Shown piece after piece: positions 15,927-24,878 of a stretch of DNA of 64,000 nt. The position numbers and the translations under genes were made by a program. Position 1 is the first letter of the stretch. Each line of letters begins with the position of its first letter. The notes below the pieces were generated by a model, which did not search any database, had not been told where the DNA came from, and was given only the letters and a program-made list of their open reading frames with translations. This stretch comes from CAG-217 sp963642245 (lineage in GTDB: Bacteria > Bacillota > Clostridia > Oscillospirales > Acutalibacteraceae): assembly GCA_963642245.1 (NCBI GenBank), contig CAVIFY010000002.1:32288-96287 (forward strand), read 5' to 3'.

Positions 15927-18245
15927 ACCGAAATTCTCCTTTTCCGTCGGCAGTGCTGCCAGCACCACCGGGTGTTTGATTTTTTTATCCCGCTTGGGGG
16001 AATGCAGCTTAAAGAGGTTCAGCCGCAAGGCGTTGGTCACCACGCAGAAGCTGGACAGGCTCATAGCCGCCGCGCCGAACATAGGGTTCAGGGTCCAGCC
16101 GAAAATGGGGATCCACACCCCTGCCGCCAACGGAATGCCGATCACATTATAGAAAAACGCCCAAAACAGGTTCTCGTGAATATTGGTCAGCGTGGCACGG
16201 CTCAGGCGAATGGCCGCGGTCACATCGCTGAGACGGCTGTGCATCAGCACCACATCCGCCGCGTCAATGGCCACATCCGTACCGGCACCGATGGCCATAC
16301 CGATATCCGCACGGGTCAGGGCCGGCGCGTCGTTGATACCGTCGCCCACCATAATGACCTTGCCCTGTGCCATCAGGTCGCGCACCACCTGCTCCTTGCC
16401 CTGGGGCAGCACCCCGGCGATCACCCGGTCTACCCCCGCCTGCCGACCGATGGCCGCAGCGGTGCGGGGATTGTCGCCGGTGAGCATTACCACGCAAATA
16501 CCCATCTTTTGCAGCGCCGCAATGGCCTCCGGGCTGTCCGGCTTGATCACATCGGCCACGGCGATCATACCCAGCAGCGCCCCGTCATAAGCAAAGAACA
16601 GGGGCGTTTTGCCCTGCTCTGCCAGCGCCGCCGCTTGCTGCTCCATACCGTCCGGCACCGGCACCCGGCTGCGCATATAGCTAAGACTGCCGCCCAGCAG
16701 CTGCTTGCCGTTCAAAGTGGCTTGCAGCCCATTGCCCGGCAGGGCCGCAAAGTCCGTGACCGGCTCCGGGGTAATTTGTCGCTCTGCGCCGTATGCGGTC
16801 ACCGCTTTTGCCAGCGGGTGTTCGCTCTTTTGTTCCAGCGCACAGGCCAGCGCCGCCAGGCGGCTTTCTTCCACCCCGGGGGCAGGCACCAGGTCCGTTA
16901 CCTTGGGCGCGCCCTGGGTGATGGTGCCGGTTTTGTCCAGCACCACGATCTGCGCCTTGCCGGTCTCCTCCAAAGGCACGGCGGTCTTAAAGAGAATGCC
17001 GTTCTTGGCGCCCAGGCCGTTGCCCACCATAATGGCTACCGGCGTTGCCAAGCCTAAAGCGCAGGGGCAGCTGATCACCAGCACGGAGATACCCCGGGCC
17101 AGCGCATAGCCAAAGCTCTGGCCGGTAAGCAGCCACACCACCGTGGTCACCAGGGCGATCGCCATTACCACCGGCACAAACACACCGGACACCCGATCGG
17201 CAATTTTTGCGATAGGCGCCTTAGTAGCGGCAGCGTCGCTGACCATTTGAATGATTTGGGACAGGGTGGTGTCCTCCCCCACTCGGGTGGCGCGGCACCG
17301 CAGATAGCCGGAGGTGTTCACCGTGGCAGCAGACACCGGGTCGCCCACGGTCTTGTCCACCGGCACGCTCTCGCCGGTGAGGGCGCTCTCGTCCAGCGCA
17401 CTGCTGCCCTCCAGGATCACGCCGTCTACCGGCACATGCTCCCCCGGCCGCACGGCAAATTCCATGCCGGTCATCACCTGCTCAATGGGCACCGTGCGTT
17501 CCCGGCCGTTCTCCAGCAGCACCGCCGTCTTGGGCGCCAGCTGCATCAGGCTCTTTAGCGCGTCTGTGGTCTTGCCCTTGGAGCGGGCCTCCAATGTTTT
17601 GCCCACGGTGATCAGCGTTAAGATCATGGCGGCGGACTCAAAGTAAAACTCGTGCATATAGTGCATAACGCCGTCCGCATTGCCCGCCACCTGAGCGCCG
17701 GTCATGGCAAACAGCGCGTAGGTGCTGTACCCAAAGGCCGCAGCCGCGCCCAGCGCCACCAGGGTGTCCATATTGGGTGCCCGGTGCCAAAGGCTCTTAA
17801 ATCCGCTGACAAAAAAGCGGCCGTTGATGATCATAATAATAATGGTCAGCAGCATTTGGATCAGCCCCATGGCAATGTGGTTGCCCTCTAAGGCCGACGG
17901 CAGTGGCCAGCCCCACATCATGTGGCCCATAGAGAAGTACATTAAGATCAGCAAAAACACCACGGAGCTGACCAATCGGCGCAGCAGCTTAGGCGTTTCC
18001 GTATCTTTCAGCGGGTCTGCCGACGGCTGCGGGGCAGCATTGCCCTTTTGTTTTAAGTTGGCGCCGTAGCCCGCTTTCTCCACAGCGGCGATGATCTGCG
18101 CCGGGGCGGCTGTGCCGGTCACGCCCATCGAGTTGGTCAGCAAGCTCACCGAGCAGCTTTCCACCCCGGGCACGGCATTCACCGCCTTTTCCACCCGGGC
18201 GCTGCACGCGGCGCAGCTCATACCCGTTACATTATATTGTTCCAA
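15723..18245 (-). CDS. copA: Copper-exporting P-type ATPase with a C-terminal CopZ-like domain
   Basis: 840 aa. The order is an N-terminal HMA domain (C11, C14 in GMSCAAC), six or more membrane helices, TGES (290-293), CPC (393-395), DKTGT (437-441), GDGINDAP and a last helix pair ending near residue 755. A second complete HMA domain (774-840, C785 and C788 in MMCPHC) follows, which is not usual for CopA. It matches a free CopZ chaperone and has its own ribosome binding site inside the gene. The operon starts with csoR, 28 bp upstream. Function: ATP-driven Cu(I) export. Confidence 0.93.
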   Translation of the reverse strand: MEQYNVTGMSCAACSARVEKAVNAVPGVESCSVSLLTNSMGVTGTAAPAQIIAAVEKAGYGANLKQKGNAAPQPSADPLKDTETPKLLRRLVSSVVFLLILMYFSMGHMMWGWPLPSALEGNHIAMGLIQMLLTIIIMIINGRFFVSGFKSLWHRAPNMDTLVALGAAAAFGYSTYALFAMTGAQVAGNADGVMHYMHEFYFESAAMILTLITVGKTLEARSKGKTTDALKSLMQLAPKTAVLLENGRERTVPIEQVMTGMEFAVRPGEHVPVDGVILEGSSALDESALTGESVPVDKTVGDPVSAATVNTSGYLRCRATRVGEDTTLSQIIQMVSDAAATKAPIAKIADRVSGVFVPVVMAIALVTTVVWLLTGQSFGYALARGISVLVISCPCALGLATPVAIMVGNGLGAKNGILFKTAVPLEETGKAQIVVLDKTGTITQGAPKVTDLVPAPGVEESRLAALACALEQKSEHPLAKAVTAYGAERQITPEPVTDFAALPGNGLQATLNGKQLLGGSLSYMRSRVPVPDGMEQQAAALAEQGKTPLFFAYDGALLGMIAVADVIKPDSPEAIAALQKMGICVVMLTGDNPRTAAAIGRQAGVDRVIAGVLPQGKEQVVRDLMAQGKVIMVGDGINDAPALTRADIGMAIGAGTDVAIDAADVVLMHSRLSDVTAAIRLSRATLTNIHENLFWAFFYNVIGIPLAAGVWIPIFGWTLNPMFGAAAMSLSSFCVVTNALRLNLFKLHSPKRDKKIKHPVVLAALPTEKENFGMTKVMKVEGMMCPHCEMTVKKALEALPQVDSAVASHTDGTATVTLNGDVDDAVLKKAIEDQGYTVKD

Positions 18246-18273
18246 GTTCTCACCTCCCGGCGCACAGGCGCCG

Positions 18274-18594
18274 TTATTTCATCAATTTCTGCAAAGTTGC
18301 CAGCAGGTCGTCCAGCGTTTCGTCCTTACCGGCCTTAATATCTTCCGCAACACAGGTGCGAATATGCGTGGACAGCAGTTCTCGGTTAAAGGCATTCAGC
18401 GCCGCACCGGCGGCTGCGGACTGGGCCAAAATATCCGTACAGTAGGCGTCCTTCTCGATCATACCCTTGATCCCGCGGATCTGGCCCTCAATGCGGTTCA
18501 AACGGTGGATCAGCCGCCGGTACTCCTCCGGCTGGCGCACCTTTTTCTTGGCGCAGCATTCACAAACCGGCTGCATTTCGTCTTTATCTGCCAT
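18274..18594 (-). CDS. csoR: CsoR-type copper-sensing repressor
   Basis: 106 aa all-helical CsoR/RcnR family protein. The Cu(I) ligands C52, H77 and C81 (EKDAYC, STHIRTC) are all present, which points to copper rather than nickel or formaldehyde. An extra N-terminal cysteine cluster (C11, C13, C14) is notable. It is the first gene of the csoR-copA operon; two operator palindromes lie in its promoter. Cu(I) binding is expected to release the repressor and switch on export. Confidence 0.93.
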   Translation of the reverse strand: MADKDEMQPVCECCAKKKVRQPEEYRRLIHRLNRIEGQIRGIKGMIEKDAYCTDILAQSAAAGAALNAFNRELLSTHIRTCVAEDIKAGKDETLDDLLATLQKLMK

Positions 18595-18612
18595 AACAGC
18601 ACTTCCTTTCCT

Positions 18613-18662
18613 ATACCCCTTGGGGGTATCTTTAATATATACCCCCTATGGGTATTTGTCAA
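18613..18662 (-). promoter_or_regulatory. csoR-copA promoter with two CsoR operators
   Basis: -35 TTGACA (18657-18662), 17-bp spacer, -10 TATATT (18634-18639). A GC-rich palindrome of the ATACCC-N-GGGTAT type fills the spacer (18639-18655), and a second, ATACCCC-TT-GGGGTAT-like, lies downstream (18613-18629). These match known CsoR operator structure. Confidence 0.9.
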
Positions 18663-18673
18663 CCCCTTTTGGG

Positions 18674-18708
18674 CAAAAAAATACCGCCCTGCGTCAGCAA
18701 GGCGGTTT
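18674..18708 (-). terminator. Terminator of the Rrf2-type gene
   Basis: ACCGCCTTGC and GCAGGGCGGT pair around TGAC, followed by ATTTTTTT on the minus strand. Confidence 0.8.
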
Positions 18709-18712
18709 GCAT

Positions 18713-19150
18713 TTAGATCACATAGGAATATTCATCGTTTTTGTGCTCCTGCTCCAGCAGGTCTTGCAGGGTAATGCCGTCCAGGTAGGTATTGATGGCC
18801 TTGTACAGCCCGGCCCACACCGGCAGCGTGGCGCAGGACGCAGCGCGGGGGCAGGTGTTCGGCTCCTCCTCCAGGCAGGCCACCGGTGCCAGGCCGCCCT
18901 CCGTCAGGCGGAGAATATCGCCCACCGTGTACTGATCCGGCGCTTTTGCCAGGCGGTAGCCCCCCTGGTAGCCCCGGTTGGTCTTTAAGAAATCCGGGCG
19001 GTTGAGCACCGCCACGATCTGCTCCAGGTACTTCTTAGATATATCCTGACGGGCGGCGATCTCCTTCAGCGACACAAAGCCCTGTTCCCTATGCTCGGCC
19101 AGATCCAGCATCATCCGCAGCGCATAGCGCCCTTTGGTAGAGATCTTCAT
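18713..19150 (-). CDS. Rrf2/IscR-family transcriptional regulator
   Basis: 145 aa. It begins MKISTKGRYALRMMLDLA, the canonical Rrf2 start, with the winged helix in residues 1-75. Three cysteines (C92, C100, C106) sit where IscR binds a [2Fe-2S] cluster, though the spacing differs slightly. It may sense iron-sulfur status, redox or cysteine supply. The start at 19150 follows AAAGGA. No suf/isc or cysteine genes are adjacent. A 6-bp inverted repeat surrounds the -10 box. Confidence 0.88.
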   Translation of the reverse strand: MKISTKGRYALRMMLDLAEHREQGFVSLKEIAARQDISKKYLEQIVAVLNRPDFLKTNRGYQGGYRLAKAPDQYTVGDILRLTEGGLAPVACLEEEPNTCPRAASCATLPVWAGLYKAINTYLDGITLQDLLEQEHKNDEYSYVI

Positions 19151-19169
19151 ACCGTCACATCCTTTCTTT

Positions 19170-19203
19170 AACCTATAATACCATATATTTAGTAGGTTTT
19201 CAA
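19170..19203 (-). promoter_or_regulatory. Rrf2 gene promoter with inverted repeat
   Basis: -35 TTGAAA (19198-19203), 17-bp spacer, -10 TATTAT (19175-19180). AACCTA (19193-19198 on the minus strand) and TAGGTT (19170-19175) form an inverted repeat spanning the promoter, a likely autoregulatory site. Confidence 0.65.
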
Positions 19204-19212
19204 TACCCGGGG

Positions 19213-19250
19213 CAAAAAAAGAGAAAAAGCACCCGACAAACGCCGGGTGC
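19213..19250 (-). terminator. Terminator of nrdR
   Basis: GCACCCG and CGGGTGC pair (19229-19250), followed by a long T-rich tract on the minus strand. Confidence 0.85.
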
Positions 19251-19259
19251 CAAGCGTGT

Positions 19260-19706
19260 TTATTGCAATTTGGAAATTTCGTCCACAAAGGCGCTGGCGC
19301 TGTCAAACTCCTTGTAAACAGAAGCAAAGCGCACATAGGCCACCTCGTCGATCCCCCGCAGCTTTTCCATAATCAGCTCGCCGATACGCACGCTGGTGAC
19401 CTCACGGTCCAGGGCGCTCTGCAAGGTGGTCTCGATCTCAGAAATGGCGGTCTCCAGTGCCTCCACGGTCACCGGCCGCTTTTCGCAGGCGCGGAGCATA
19501 CCCTTCAGGATCTTGTTGCGGTCAAAGACCTCGCGGCTCTTGTCCTTCTTCACCACGATAATGGGCACATCCTCGATGATCTCATAGGTGGTAAAGCGCT
19601 TGCCGCACTGCATACACTCCCGGCGACGGCGAATACGCTCGTTCTCGTCGGTGGGTCGCGAGTCGATCACTTTGCTCTCTGCGTAACCGCAAAACGGACA
19701 CTTCAT
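19260..19706 (-). CDS. nrdR: NrdR, ribonucleotide reductase repressor
   Basis: 148 aa. The N-terminal zinc ribbon (CPFC at 3-6 and CMQC at 31-34) and the downstream ATP-cone domain (VVKKDKSREVFDRNKILKGM) are both complete and at standard length. NrdR binds ATP/dATP and represses nrd genes. The start at 19706 is the one that opens directly with MKCPFCG. No ribonucleotide reductase gene is in the window. Confidence 0.97.
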   Translation of the reverse strand: MKCPFCGYAESKVIDSRPTDENERIRRRRECMQCGKRFTTYEIIEDVPIIVVKKDKSREVFDRNKILKGMLRACEKRPVTVEALETAISEIETTLQSALDREVTSVRIGELIMEKLRGIDEVAYVRFASVYKEFDSASAFVDEISKLQ

Positions 19707-19802
19707 AGTTATCCCCCCTGTTGAAAGATACAGCACTTGCCATAAAATTCTGTACAATCTGTACTATACCATAACTGGTGAAAAAAAGCAAGTTTTTTGC
19801 CT

Positions 19803-20693
19803 TTACACCTTTTTGGAAGGAGCGGCGCCGTCTGCCTTGCGGTTGTAGAAGAACATCCACAGCGCCATACCGCAGATCACCGCGTAGCCCACAAAGGACC
19901 ACACATCCGGCACATCGCCAAACACCAGATAGCCCACAATAGCCGCAAAGATCACCTGGGCGTAGTCATACACGCTGATCTCCCGGCTGGGAGCGTGGGT
20001 ATAAGCGGCGGTAATGGAGAACTGCCCACCGGCGGCGCAGGTGCCCGCCAGCAGCAGGATCACCCATTGCTGCCAGGTCATATAATGGTAGTCAAACAGC
20101 AAAAACGGCAGCATGGTCAGGCTGGAAAAGGCAGAGAAGAAGAACACGATCAGCCGTCCGTTCTCGCCCCGCAGCCCTAAGTACCGCACGCAGGTGTACG
20201 CCCCACCGGCACCCATACCACCTAAAAAGCCGCAAATGCTGGCAAACAAATTGGCGTTGGCAAAGGTGGGTTTGATGATACAAAGCGCCCCTAAGAACGC
20301 GCCCACAATGGCAATGGCCTGCTTAGGCCGCACTTTTTCTTTAATGAAGATGGCAGAGAACACCAGGGCAAAAAAGGGGCTCATTTTATTGAGCATAGAC
20401 GCGTCGCTGAGATCCAGCCGGTCAATGGCGTAAAAGTTGCCCACCATACCGGCCACGCCCCCGGCGGAGCGAATAAGCAGGTACTTCAGGTTCCCCGGTT
20501 TGGGGCGAAAGCTGTCTTTCTTGCGCACCATCATCACAAAGGCAAAGAGCATGGCCACAAAGTTGCGGAAAAAGACCTTTTGCATAGTGGGCAGATCGCC
20601 GGACAGGCGCACAAAGGTGTTCATCCCGGTAAAGCACAGCCCGGACAGTAAAATGCAAAAAATGCCCATGGTCTTGTTGCTGGGTTTAGCCAA
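19803..20693 (-). CDS. EamA/DMT-family transporter
   Basis: 296 aa with about ten membrane helices in two repeated halves, the standard DMT (RhaT/EamA) layout, with conserved ends near FVGYAVICGMALWMFFYNRK. These export or import amino acids, nucleotides or other metabolites. It starts 11 bp after the TIM-barrel isomerase gene, third in an aminotransferase-isomerase-transporter operon. It may move an amino acid or sugar handled by those enzymes. Confidence 0.88.
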   Translation of the reverse strand: MAKPSNKTMGIFCILLSGLCFTGMNTFVRLSGDLPTMQKVFFRNFVAMLFAFVMMVRKKDSFRPKPGNLKYLLIRSAGGVAGMVGNFYAIDRLDLSDASMLNKMSPFFALVFSAIFIKEKVRPKQAIAIVGAFLGALCIIKPTFANANLFASICGFLGGMGAGGAYTCVRYLGLRGENGRLIVFFFSAFSSLTMLPFLLFDYHYMTWQQWVILLLAGTCAAGGQFSITAAYTHAPSREISVYDYAQVIFAAIVGYLVFGDVPDVWSFVGYAVICGMALWMFFYNRKADGAAPSKKV

Positions 20694-20704
20694 ACGCCCA
20701 CCCC

Positions 20705-21478
20705 CTACTTGATGGTATCCAGGTACGCCTTGGCCCGCTGCAACTCCGCTGCCACCTGGTAGCCGCGGGAGTAGATCTCGATCATATAATGCACCCGGTC
20801 GCCCAGGGTGCGGTACAGCCGCTGGAAGTCAAAGTTCCCCTGTCCCGGGGGCTGGCAGTCCTTCTCCGGCGAGTGATCGCTGATGTGCACATGGACGATC
20901 TCCTTTTGGAAGGTGTCGAGAAACGCAAAGGGATCCTCCCCGGCACGCACCGCCTGCTTAATATCCAGCACCATGCGGAAGTCGTCCCCCAGCGCCCGGC
21001 GCATACGATCGCAAAAGGCAATGTGCTGGCTCTTAAAACGGTTCACATTCTCCTGGCACACGGTGACGCCCTCGGCGCGGCCGATCTCCACCAGCTGCAA
21101 AAAGCGCTCAAAATACCGCTCCTCCGGAATGGGTATCTTCGGCTGGGCCACCGCCCCGTGGATCACCACAAACCGGGCGTCCAGCAGCGCTGCCGCGTGG
21201 CAGGTCTCTTTATAAATATCAATGGTATCTTCAAATCGGCGCTGATAATCGCCAAAAATGCAGCTGCTCTCCATAAAGCTGGAAAAGGGGTGCACGGACA
21301 CCACCCGGGTGCCGCCGTCCCGAGCAATGGTCGCCAGCCGGTGCACAAAGGCCGGGCGCAACTCCTGCCGGGCGTTAAAGAACACCTCGGCAAAGGGAAA
21401 GCCCAGTGCCGTCACCTGCTGCAAGGCCCGCTCCGTCTCCAGCGGATAAAAGCAAGCGGTAGAAGCTCCGGCTTGCAT
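20705..21478 (-). CDS. Sugar phosphate isomerase/epimerase-like TIM-barrel protein
   Basis: 257 aa of the AP-endonuclease-2 superfamily. Metal-binding positions are visible in VVIHGAV, CQENVN, MVLDIKQAV and VHISDHS. The start codon overlaps the aminotransferase stop by one base (TGATG), which implies translational coupling. Family members isomerise or epimerise sugars, inositols or keto acids; the specific reaction is unclear. Confidence 0.8.
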   Translation of the reverse strand: MQAGASTACFYPLETERALQQVTALGFPFAEVFFNARQELRPAFVHRLATIARDGGTRVVSVHPFSSFMESSCIFGDYQRRFEDTIDIYKETCHAAALLDARFVVIHGAVAQPKIPIPEERYFERFLQLVEIGRAEGVTVCQENVNRFKSQHIAFCDRMRRALGDDFRMVLDIKQAVRAGEDPFAFLDTFQKEIVHVHISDHSPEKDCQPPGQGNFDFQRLYRTLGDRVHYMIEIYSRGYQVAAELQRAKAYLDTIK

Positions 21479-22737
21479 CAGCCCACCAGCTTTTCAATGG
21501 CAGCCAGGCGGGTGCAAATGCACAGCAGCTCCGCTGCCAGGGCCATCTCCTCATTGGGCGGGAAAGAGGGCGCAATACGAATGTTGCTGTCCTCCGGGTC
21601 AATGCCGTAGGGATAAGTGGCGCCCACGCTGGTGAGAATCACACCGCCGGCCTTGCACAGCTGGCCCACGCGCTTAGCAGTGCCGGGCAGCACATCCAGG
21701 CTGATAAAGTAGCCGCCCTTGGGGGAGAACCAGTCGGCGATCCCCAGGCCGGTCAATTCCTTGTCCAGCCGATCCAGCACAATGTCAAACTTGGGCTTCA
21801 GGATCGCCGCGTGCTTCTTCATGTGGGCGCGCACGCCATCGGCGTTCTTAAAGAATTCCACATGGCGGTGCTGGTTCATCTTATCATAGCTGATGGTCTG
21901 CACCGTCAGGCGCTGACGGATCAGGTCCAAATTCTTCTTGCTGGCCACCAGGCAGGACACGCCTGCGCCGGGGAAAGTGATCTTAGAAGTAGAGGCCACC
22001 TCAATGACCATATCCTCATTGCCGTACTCCGGCAGCACATCAAAGATATTCAGCAGCTTGTCGCCGTTATCGTCCAGATCGTGCACGCAGTAGGCGTTGT
22101 CCCACACAATGCGGAAGTCCTCTGCCGCCGGGCGGAGAGCCGCAATACGGCGCACCACTTCGTCGGAGAAAGTGATACCGGTGGGGTTAGAATACTTGGG
22201 CACGCAGAACATACCCTTCACACTGGGGTCCTTCACCAGTTCTTCAATGGTGTCCATATCCGGGCCGTCGGCGTTCATGGGCACATTCACCATTTGCAGC
22301 CCAAAATACTGGCACACGGTAAAGTGACGATCATAGCCGGGCACCGGGCACAGGATCTTGACTTCCTTCTCCTGGCTCCAGGGCTTGCCGCCGATACCGT
22401 GGGTGTAGCACTGGCAGATAAAGTCAAACATCAAGGTCAGGCTCTCGTTGGGGCCGATGATCACATTCTCTGCCGGCACCTCCAGCAGATCGGCAAACAG
22501 CTGCTTGCAGCTGGCAATACCGTCCACAATGCCGTAGTTGCGCACATCCACGCCGCCGGACACATAGTCCTTCACATCATTCATACCCACAGACAGATCC
22601 AGCTGCTCCTTGCAGGGCTTGCCTCTGCTCATATCCAGTTGCAGACCCTTGGCCTGGAAGTCCTTGTACCGGGCCAGCAGGCTCTCCTGCTCCCGGAGCA
22701 ATTCGTCTTTTGTCATCTCCTGATATGCTTTTGCCAT
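21478..22737 (-). CDS. Class I aminotransferase (subgroup Ic aspartate aminotransferase-like)
   Basis: 419 aa PLP enzyme. The LDMSRGKP signature near residues 34-41 is typical of the Asp_aminotransf (AspAT Ic) family. SNPTGITFS and STSKITFPGAG (containing the PLP-binding lysine) complete the active site. It transfers amino groups between an amino acid, probably aspartate, and a 2-oxo acid. First gene of the operon with the isomerase and EamA transporter, with its own promoter at 22774-22802. Confidence 0.88.
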   Translation of the reverse strand: MAKAYQEMTKDELLREQESLLARYKDFQAKGLQLDMSRGKPCKEQLDLSVGMNDVKDYVSGGVDVRNYGIVDGIASCKQLFADLLEVPAENVIIGPNESLTLMFDFICQCYTHGIGGKPWSQEKEVKILCPVPGYDRHFTVCQYFGLQMVNVPMNADGPDMDTIEELVKDPSVKGMFCVPKYSNPTGITFSDEVVRRIAALRPAAEDFRIVWDNAYCVHDLDDNGDKLLNIFDVLPEYGNEDMVIEVASTSKITFPGAGVSCLVASKKNLDLIRQRLTVQTISYDKMNQHRHVEFFKNADGVRAHMKKHAAILKPKFDIVLDRLDKELTGLGIADWFSPKGGYFISLDVLPGTAKRVGQLCKAGGVILTSVGATYPYGIDPEDSNIRIAPSFPPNEEMALAAELLCICTRLAAIEKLVG

Positions 22738-22773
22738 ACGAAAATACCTCGCAATCTATAAATTCCGCTCATT

Positions 22774-22802
22774 ATTTTACCATAAACGGCAGCGCCTTGC
22801 AA
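22774..22802 (-). promoter_or_regulatory. Promoter of the aminotransferase operon
   Basis: -35 TTGCAA (22797-22802), 17-bp spacer, -10 TAAAAT (22774-22779), minus strand. Confidence 0.65.
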
Positions 22803-22814
22803 TTCTAAAGCCAA

Positions 22815-22850
22815 CAAAAAAAAGAGCGCCGCAGCACTCTTTTCTTATAC
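22815..22850 (-). terminator. Terminator of the dinB operon
   Basis: AAGAGTGC and GCGCTCTT pair, followed by a T-run of eight on the minus strand, just past the GtrA-like gene stop. Confidence 0.7.
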
Positions 22851-22857
22851 GCATTGC

Positions 22858-23358
22858 CTATTTTTCCTCCGGATCTGCCGGTGCGTCTGTGCCCTTCTTC
22901 TTTTTGGTGAACACCAGGAGCTTGGAGAACACATAGTTGAGGATCACCACCAGCACGGAGCAAACGATCTTGGCCACAAAGCCCTTGACCCCAAACAGGT
23001 CCTGATCCAGCCCCACCTTAAACAGCAGCAGCGGACCGAACCACTCGATCACGCCGGTAGCCAGTCGAGAGGCCACAAAGGACACAAACTCCCGCGCCGC
23101 CACCTTGGGCGCCCAGCTTTTGCTCTCAAACACCCACAGCTTGTTGGTGACAAAGGCAAAGATCACCGCAGCGATCCAGGCCACCACATTGCTGGCCGTC
23201 ATCTTCACATCGTCGCTGCCGGGCGCGTGCACCAGCGCCACCTTCATCAGCAGGCTGTACACCACCCAGTTCACCGCCGTGGTGGCCACGCCGAAGATGA
23301 GATACATAATGATTTCTTTGTACTTGATCAGTAATTCTTTAATCTTCTTCATAGGCAC
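22858..23358 (-). CDS. GtrA-like membrane protein
   Basis: 166 aa with four membrane helices, matching the GtrA family (YLIFGVATTAVNWVVYSLLM and a later FVTNKLWVF). GtrA proteins are thought to help move polyprenyl-linked sugars across the membrane during cell-surface glycosylation. The start is GTG at 23358 or ATG at 23352. It lies 18 bp after the small dinB-coupled gene, so it belongs to that operon, an unexpected partner for a DNA polymerase. Confidence 0.82.
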   Translation of the reverse strand: MPMKKIKELLIKYKEIIMYLIFGVATTAVNWVVYSLLMKVALVHAPGSDDVKMTASNVVAWIAAVIFAFVTNKLWVFESKSWAPKVAAREFVSFVASRLATGVIEWFGPLLLFKVGLDQDLFGVKGFVAKIVCSVLVVILNYVFSKLLVFTKKKKGTDAPADPEEK

Positions 23359-23376
23359 ATTATACGCTATCCGGTC

Positions 23377-23607
23377 CTATTTTGCAAGTTCAAAAAACCA
23401 TTTTGTCTCCTCTAAAAACAAATAAGTGGGCACCCCGGCAATGCTGCAAGTGTAGCGCAGCCCTGCGCCCCCGGAGCGCAGGGACGCTGCCGGGCGAATA
23501 TCCAGCACCCGGTCCACATCCAGCCAGCGCTCCTCCCATTCCATCTTTACCGGGCGAATGTCGCCCTCCTCATTATACAGCGCCAGCACGCGCACATAGT
23601 TCTTCAT
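23377..23607 (-). CDS. Small protein translationally coupled to dinB
   Basis: 76 aa. The ATG overlaps the dinB stop by four bases (ATGA). The product is beta-rich with conserved-looking tryptophans (KMEWEERWLDVDRV, ETKWFFEL). Small dinB-linked proteins of the DUF6504 type have a similar size and position; this assignment is tentative. It might assist polymerase IV or be a lesion-response factor. Confidence 0.65.
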   Translation of the reverse strand: MKNYVRVLALYNEEGDIRPVKMEWEERWLDVDRVLDIRPAASLRSGGAGLRYTCSIAGVPTYLFLEETKWFFELAK

Positions 23608-24854
23608 CCTGCCTGTTCCTTTCCGGTTAAAAATCCAATGGGGTGTATGGTGTGGTCGTCGTGGGGGTTAAAGCGGGACAACCCGGTGTCCCCCAGCAGA
23701 CTGGCCCGCTGAATACAGTAGTTGCCGAAGCGGCGCTTTAGATCGTCCACCGTGCGCTCCAGCTTGGCCGCCCGCTCCCGCTGCTCCTGGGTGTGGGCCA
23801 GATCGAACTGCACACAGGGTTCCAGTTCAAAGTCCGTTACCGACAGCCCAACGCTGCGCAGGGGCGCGCCCCAGTGGTAATTGGCACAAAACAGCGCCAT
23901 GGCCGCCTGCAAGATCTCCGTGCTCACATCGGTGGCGGCAGAGAGCTTGTGCTGGCGGGTAAAAGTGTGCAGGTTCTTGTCCCGCAAGGAGATACACACC
24001 GTGCGCCCTTGCATTCCCTGCTCCCGCATACGGCGGGCCACGCTCTCCGCCAGCACGGTAAAGACCACCTTTACATCCGTATCATCCACCAGATCCCGGG
24101 GCGTGGTGGTGGAATTGCCCACGCTCTTCACCGCCGCCTTGGCGTCCATATGCTGCACCGGCGAGGTGTCCTCTCCCCGGGCAAAGGCACGGAGCATCAG
24201 TCCGTTCTTGCCCAGCAGCCCCTGCAAAAAGTCCTCCCGCGCCGCCGCCAACTCGCCAATGGTATAGATACCGTAGGCGTTCAGCTTGCGGGTGGTGGCC
24301 GGGCCGACGCACAACAGATCGCTGCACGGCAGGGGCCACACCACCCGGCGGTAATTCTCCCGGCTAATGACCGTCACTGCGTCCGGCTTTTTATAATCCG
24401 AACCCAGCTTGGCAAAGATCTTGTTAAAGCTGACCCCCACGCTGACGGTAATGCCCAGCTCCGCCTTGACCCGGCGGCGGATCTCCTGAGCGATCTGTTC
24501 CCCGGTGCGATCGTCGCCGGTCACATCCAGCCAATTCTCGTCCAGTCCGAAAGGCTCAATATAATCGCTGTAATCCTCATAAATGCGCCGCGCCATCTTG
24601 GAAAAGCGCATATACAGCGGAAAGTTAGGTGGCACCACCACCAGCTGCGGGCACTTTTGCCGCGCCTGCCACAGCGGCTCCCCCACCACCAGACCGTAGC
24701 GGGAGGCGATCTCATTCTTGGTCAAAATAATACCGTGGCGGCTCTCGGTACTGCCGCCCACCGCCACCGGCTTGTCGCGCAGCTCCGGGCGGTGCAGGCA
24801 CTCCACCGAGGCATAAAACTTGTTGCAATCCACATGCAAAACGGTGCGCTCCAC
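23604..24854 (-). CDS. dinB: DNA polymerase IV (Y-family translesion polymerase)
   Basis: 416 aa. It has the catalytic D9 (HVDCNKFYASVE) and the second acidic pair D105-E106 (FGLDENWLD), then the thumb and little-finger domains. It copies past DNA lesions with low fidelity. The start codon is GTG with AAAGGAG upstream. A Gram-positive LexA box overlaps the transcription start, so it is SOS-regulated. It leads an operon with a coupled 76-aa protein and a GtrA-like protein. Confidence 0.95.
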   Translation of the reverse strand: MERTVLHVDCNKFYASVECLHRPELRDKPVAVGGSTESRHGIILTKNEIASRYGLVVGEPLWQARQKCPQLVVVPPNFPLYMRFSKMARRIYEDYSDYIEPFGLDENWLDVTGDDRTGEQIAQEIRRRVKAELGITVSVGVSFNKIFAKLGSDYKKPDAVTVISRENYRRVVWPLPCSDLLCVGPATTRKLNAYGIYTIGELAAAREDFLQGLLGKNGLMLRAFARGEDTSPVQHMDAKAAVKSVGNSTTTPRDLVDDTDVKVVFTVLAESVARRMREQGMQGRTVCISLRDKNLHTFTRQHKLSAATDVSTEILQAAMALFCANYHWGAPLRSVGLSVTDFELEPCVQFDLAHTQEQRERAAKLERTVDDLKRRFGNYCIQRASLLGDTGLSRFNPHDDHTIHPIGFLTGKEQAG

Positions 24855-24878
24855 TTTCCGTCGCTCCTTTCTCGCTAT

